Source: Candidatus Bipolaricaulota bacterium (GTDB taxonomy: Bacteria > Bipolaricaulota > Bipolaricaulia > UBA7950 > UBA9294). Taken from it: a stretch of DNA of 6,817 bases. The translations under genes and the position numbers were made by a program. The stretch covers positions 1-6,817 of the forward strand of contig RXOA01000076.1 of NCBI GenBank assembly GCA_003979035.1, in the 5' to 3' direction. The notes under the pieces were generated by a model. The model was not told the origin of the DNA and did not search any database. It was given only the letters and a program-made list of their open reading frames with translations. This document shows, one piece after another, positions 5,500 to 6,817 of the stretch. Within the stretch, counting starts at the first letter, position 1. The number at the start of each line of letters is the position of its first letter.

Positions 5500-5856
5500 C
5501 TACCGCAAGCCAGGCAACCTTGCTTCACGCGCTTTCGGAAGGAGGGCTTCGATCCGGCCGCGGCAAGGCTTGCGCAGCAGCGCGATCATGCATAGGAAGC
5601 AACTCGGGCAAAGGAAGGGAGCGCCGGTCCGCATCCTGGTCGCGAAACGGCCGGACACGCGGTAGCTATCGTCGTTGCCGCCGCGGCTGAATCGAGGACC
5701 CATTCCGGGTGTCGCAAGCCCACAGTGCCCAAAGCAGGAAGCGCAACGCATGAGGAACCTGGGCATGCAGAGCTTCATCCGCACCGGGAGACGGCCGCTT
5801 CGCGCAGATTTAGGGTTGCAGCTCGGGCAAACCTGCCGCAGAGACGGGTGTTGCAT
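5500..5856 (-). CDS. Doubtful cysteine-rich, very basic small protein (118 aa)
   Basis: The frame opens 7 nt after the stop of the aldo/keto reductase and runs 118 codons on the same strand. It has ten Cys, in knuckle-like groups: CPSC (10-13), CASCFGHC (38-45) and CPSCFLC (83-89). Two stretches resemble each other: SGR-LPV-RM, then FL and CASCFGHC, and SGR-FAT-RM, then FL and CPSCFLC. This suggests an internal duplication of a metal-binding unit. Third codon positions are GC-rich, as in the neighbours. Against it are the lack of a proper ribosome site before the ATG, an extreme excess of Arg over acidic residues (about four), and no family I recognise. It may be a small zinc-ribbon-like protein, a decayed gene, or a chance frame in GC-rich spacer. 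Confidence 0.28.
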   Translation of the reverse strand: MQHPSLRQVCPSCNPKSARSGRLPVRMKLCMPRFLMRCASCFGHCGLATPGMGPRFSRGGNDDSYRVSGRFATRMRTGAPFLCPSCFLCMIALLRKPCRGRIEALLPKAREARLPGLR

Positions 5857-5863
5857 TCCCCGA

Positions 5864-6817
5864 TTACTCGGTCGGCTCGAACAGGGTCGCGTGCACCTTC
5901 TTCAGCCAATCGATGATCTCGATTTGCTGGGGACACGCGGCTTCGCACTGCCCGCATGCCACACAGTTGTCGGCGCGGCTCTCGGGTTTCATGAACCGGT
6001 TGTAGCTTGCCTTTCCTCGCCCCGGATCGTCGTACATCACGGAATCGTTGTAGATCGAGAAGATGCGAGGGATCGCCACGCCGCTCGGACAGGGCATGCA
6101 ATACTTGCAGTCGGTGCACGGAACCGGAGACAGATCTCGGTAGGCTTCCCGGACACGATCCACCACCGCTAGGTCCTCCACAGACATCGAGCGCACACTC
6201 GAGCGATCGGCGCTGTCGAGATTCTGCTCGACCTGCTCCATCGTCGACATTCCGGACAAGACCAGCGATACCTCGGGTTGATTCCACAGCCACTGCAGCG
6301 CCCAGTCGGCCTGAGACCGCTTCACCGGGGCAGCGTCCCACAACCGAGCGACCGATTCGGGCGCCGTGCGCGTCAGCGATCCGCCGCGCAGGGGCTCCAT
6401 GATCACCACGGCAAGCCCACGATCAGCCGCATACTTCAGGCCTTCCCGCCCGGCCTGGAATTCGATGTCCATGTAGTTGTACATGATCTGGCAGAAGGTC
6501 CAGCCGTAGGCATCGACGATCTGCTTGAACAGCGACAGATCATCATGAAACGAGAACCCCAGATGCCCGATCCGTCCGTCGGCGATGGCTTGGTCGGCCC
6601 ACTCGAGGACGTTCACTTGCTGCAGCGCCGGCCAAACCTTCTTGTTCAATCCATGCAGCAAGTAGAAATCGATGGCATCGGTCTGCAGGCGCGTCAGCTG
6701 TTCGTCCAAGTACTTGTCGAGATCGGCGGGCTCTTCGATCAACCATGACGGCAGCTTGGTCGCCAGCTTCACCTTATCGCGGTAGCCATCCTGCAGGCAG
6801 CGGCCGAGGAACGGTTC
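5864..6817 (-). CDS. Aldo/keto reductase with C-terminal ferredoxin-like [4Fe-4S] module (partial, 5' end outside window)
   Basis: The frame is open from the right edge to the TAA at 5864, giving 317 visible residues. The N-terminal part is missing, probably around 60 residues if the protein has the usual length of this family (COG1453, about 370-390). Numbering from the first visible residue, LATK (18-21) and DFYLLHG (50-56) hold the Lys and His of the aldo/keto reductase catalytic tetrad; the Asp and Tyr lie outside the window. RIGHLGFSFH, the MYNYMD stretch and MEPLRGGSL continue the TIM barrel, and SGMSTMEQVEQN is the usual cofactor-side segment. The C terminus has CTDCKYCMPCP (Cys 234, 237, 240, 243) and CVACGQCEAACP (Cys 285, 288, 291, 295). 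The latter is a classical [4Fe-4S] motif. The protein is a cytoplasmic oxidoreductase, likely linking a ferredoxin-type electron route to a carbonyl substrate; the substrate is unknown. Confidence 0.93.
   Translation of the reverse strand, partial: EPFLGRCLQDGYRDKVKLATKLPSWLIEEPADLDKYLDEQLTRLQTDAIDFYLLHGLNKKVWPALQQVNVLEWADQAIADGRIGHLGFSFHDDLSLFKQIVDAYGWTFCQIMYNYMDIEFQAGREGLKYAADRGLAVVIMEPLRGGSLTRTAPESVARLWDAAPVKRSQADWALQWLWNQPEVSLVLSGMSTMEQVEQNLDSADRSSVRSMSVEDLAVVDRVREAYRDLSPVPCTDCKYCMPCPSGVAIPRIFSIYNDSVMYDDPGRGKASYNRFMKPESRADNCVACGQCEAACPQQIEIIDWLKKVHATLFEPTE

Larger units (their letters stand above)
5431..5863. other. 433-nt spacer between reductase and propeller genes
   Basis: Apart from the doubtful cysteine-rich frame, this stretch holds a near-repeat: GCAACTCGGGCAAA (5599-5612) and GCAGCTCGGGCAAA (5818-5831), 13 of 14 bases alike, which on the minus strand encode the two CPSC knuckles. 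I see no intrinsic terminator after the reductase and no convincing promoter for the propeller gene. Confidence 0.5.

Noticed and set aside
5675..6172. Plus-strand open frame of 165 codons over the reductase tail
   Set aside because: It is antisense to the conserved Fe-S Cys motifs of the reductase and has no recognisable domain.
1..6817. CRISPR array, insertion sequence, tRNA or rRNA
   Set aside because: No regularly spaced direct repeats, transposase-like frame, terminal inverted repeats, or tRNA/rRNA signature sequence was seen on either strand.

Overview
The window is bacterial, with a high GC content (about 60% by eye), GTG starts with strong Shine-Dalgarno sites, and short intergenic gaps. 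The gene set is a methionine/cysteine PLP enzyme, two secreted proteins, a YoaP-type acetyltransferase and an iron-sulfur aldo/keto reductase. It contains no rRNA, tRNA, phage, transposon or CRISPR sequence, so I cannot name the phylum. An uncultivated, possibly anaerobic environmental bacterium would fit, but that is inference.

Layout. (1) Positions 1-491, minus strand: the first 163 codons of a cystathionine gamma-synthase-like enzyme that continues past the left edge. (2) Positions 492-741, minus strand: its control region. It has a good sigma70-type promoter, a leader of about 215 nt, a 35-codon leader reading frame with three Met codons in a row, several hairpins, and an intrinsic terminator 38 nt before the GTG start. 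(3) Positions 742-1061: non-coding, with a dyad just upstream of that promoter. (4) Positions 1062-3175, plus strand: a secreted protein made of two near-identical concanavalin A-like (DUF1349-type) domains, followed after 32 nt by a GNAT acetyltransferase fused to a YoaP-like domain. (5) Positions 3196-5430, minus strand: a secreted 744-residue protein with an N-terminal CBM9/DOMON-like domain and about 12 NHL/SMP-30-like propeller repeats. It converges on the acetyltransferase, and one inverted repeat holds both stop codons. (6) Positions 5431-5863: a spacer containing a doubtful cysteine-rich ORF. (7) Positions 5864-6817, minus strand: an aldo/keto reductase with a C-terminal ferredoxin-like module, cut by the right edge.

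How the parts fit. The most coherent and interesting element is the control region at 492-741. Its order of promoter, Met-codon leader peptide, terminator and methionine-pathway enzyme is that of a classical translation-coupled transcription attenuator. The two secreted proteins look like extracellular binding proteins but are on opposite strands. The remaining genes show no clear shared pathway.
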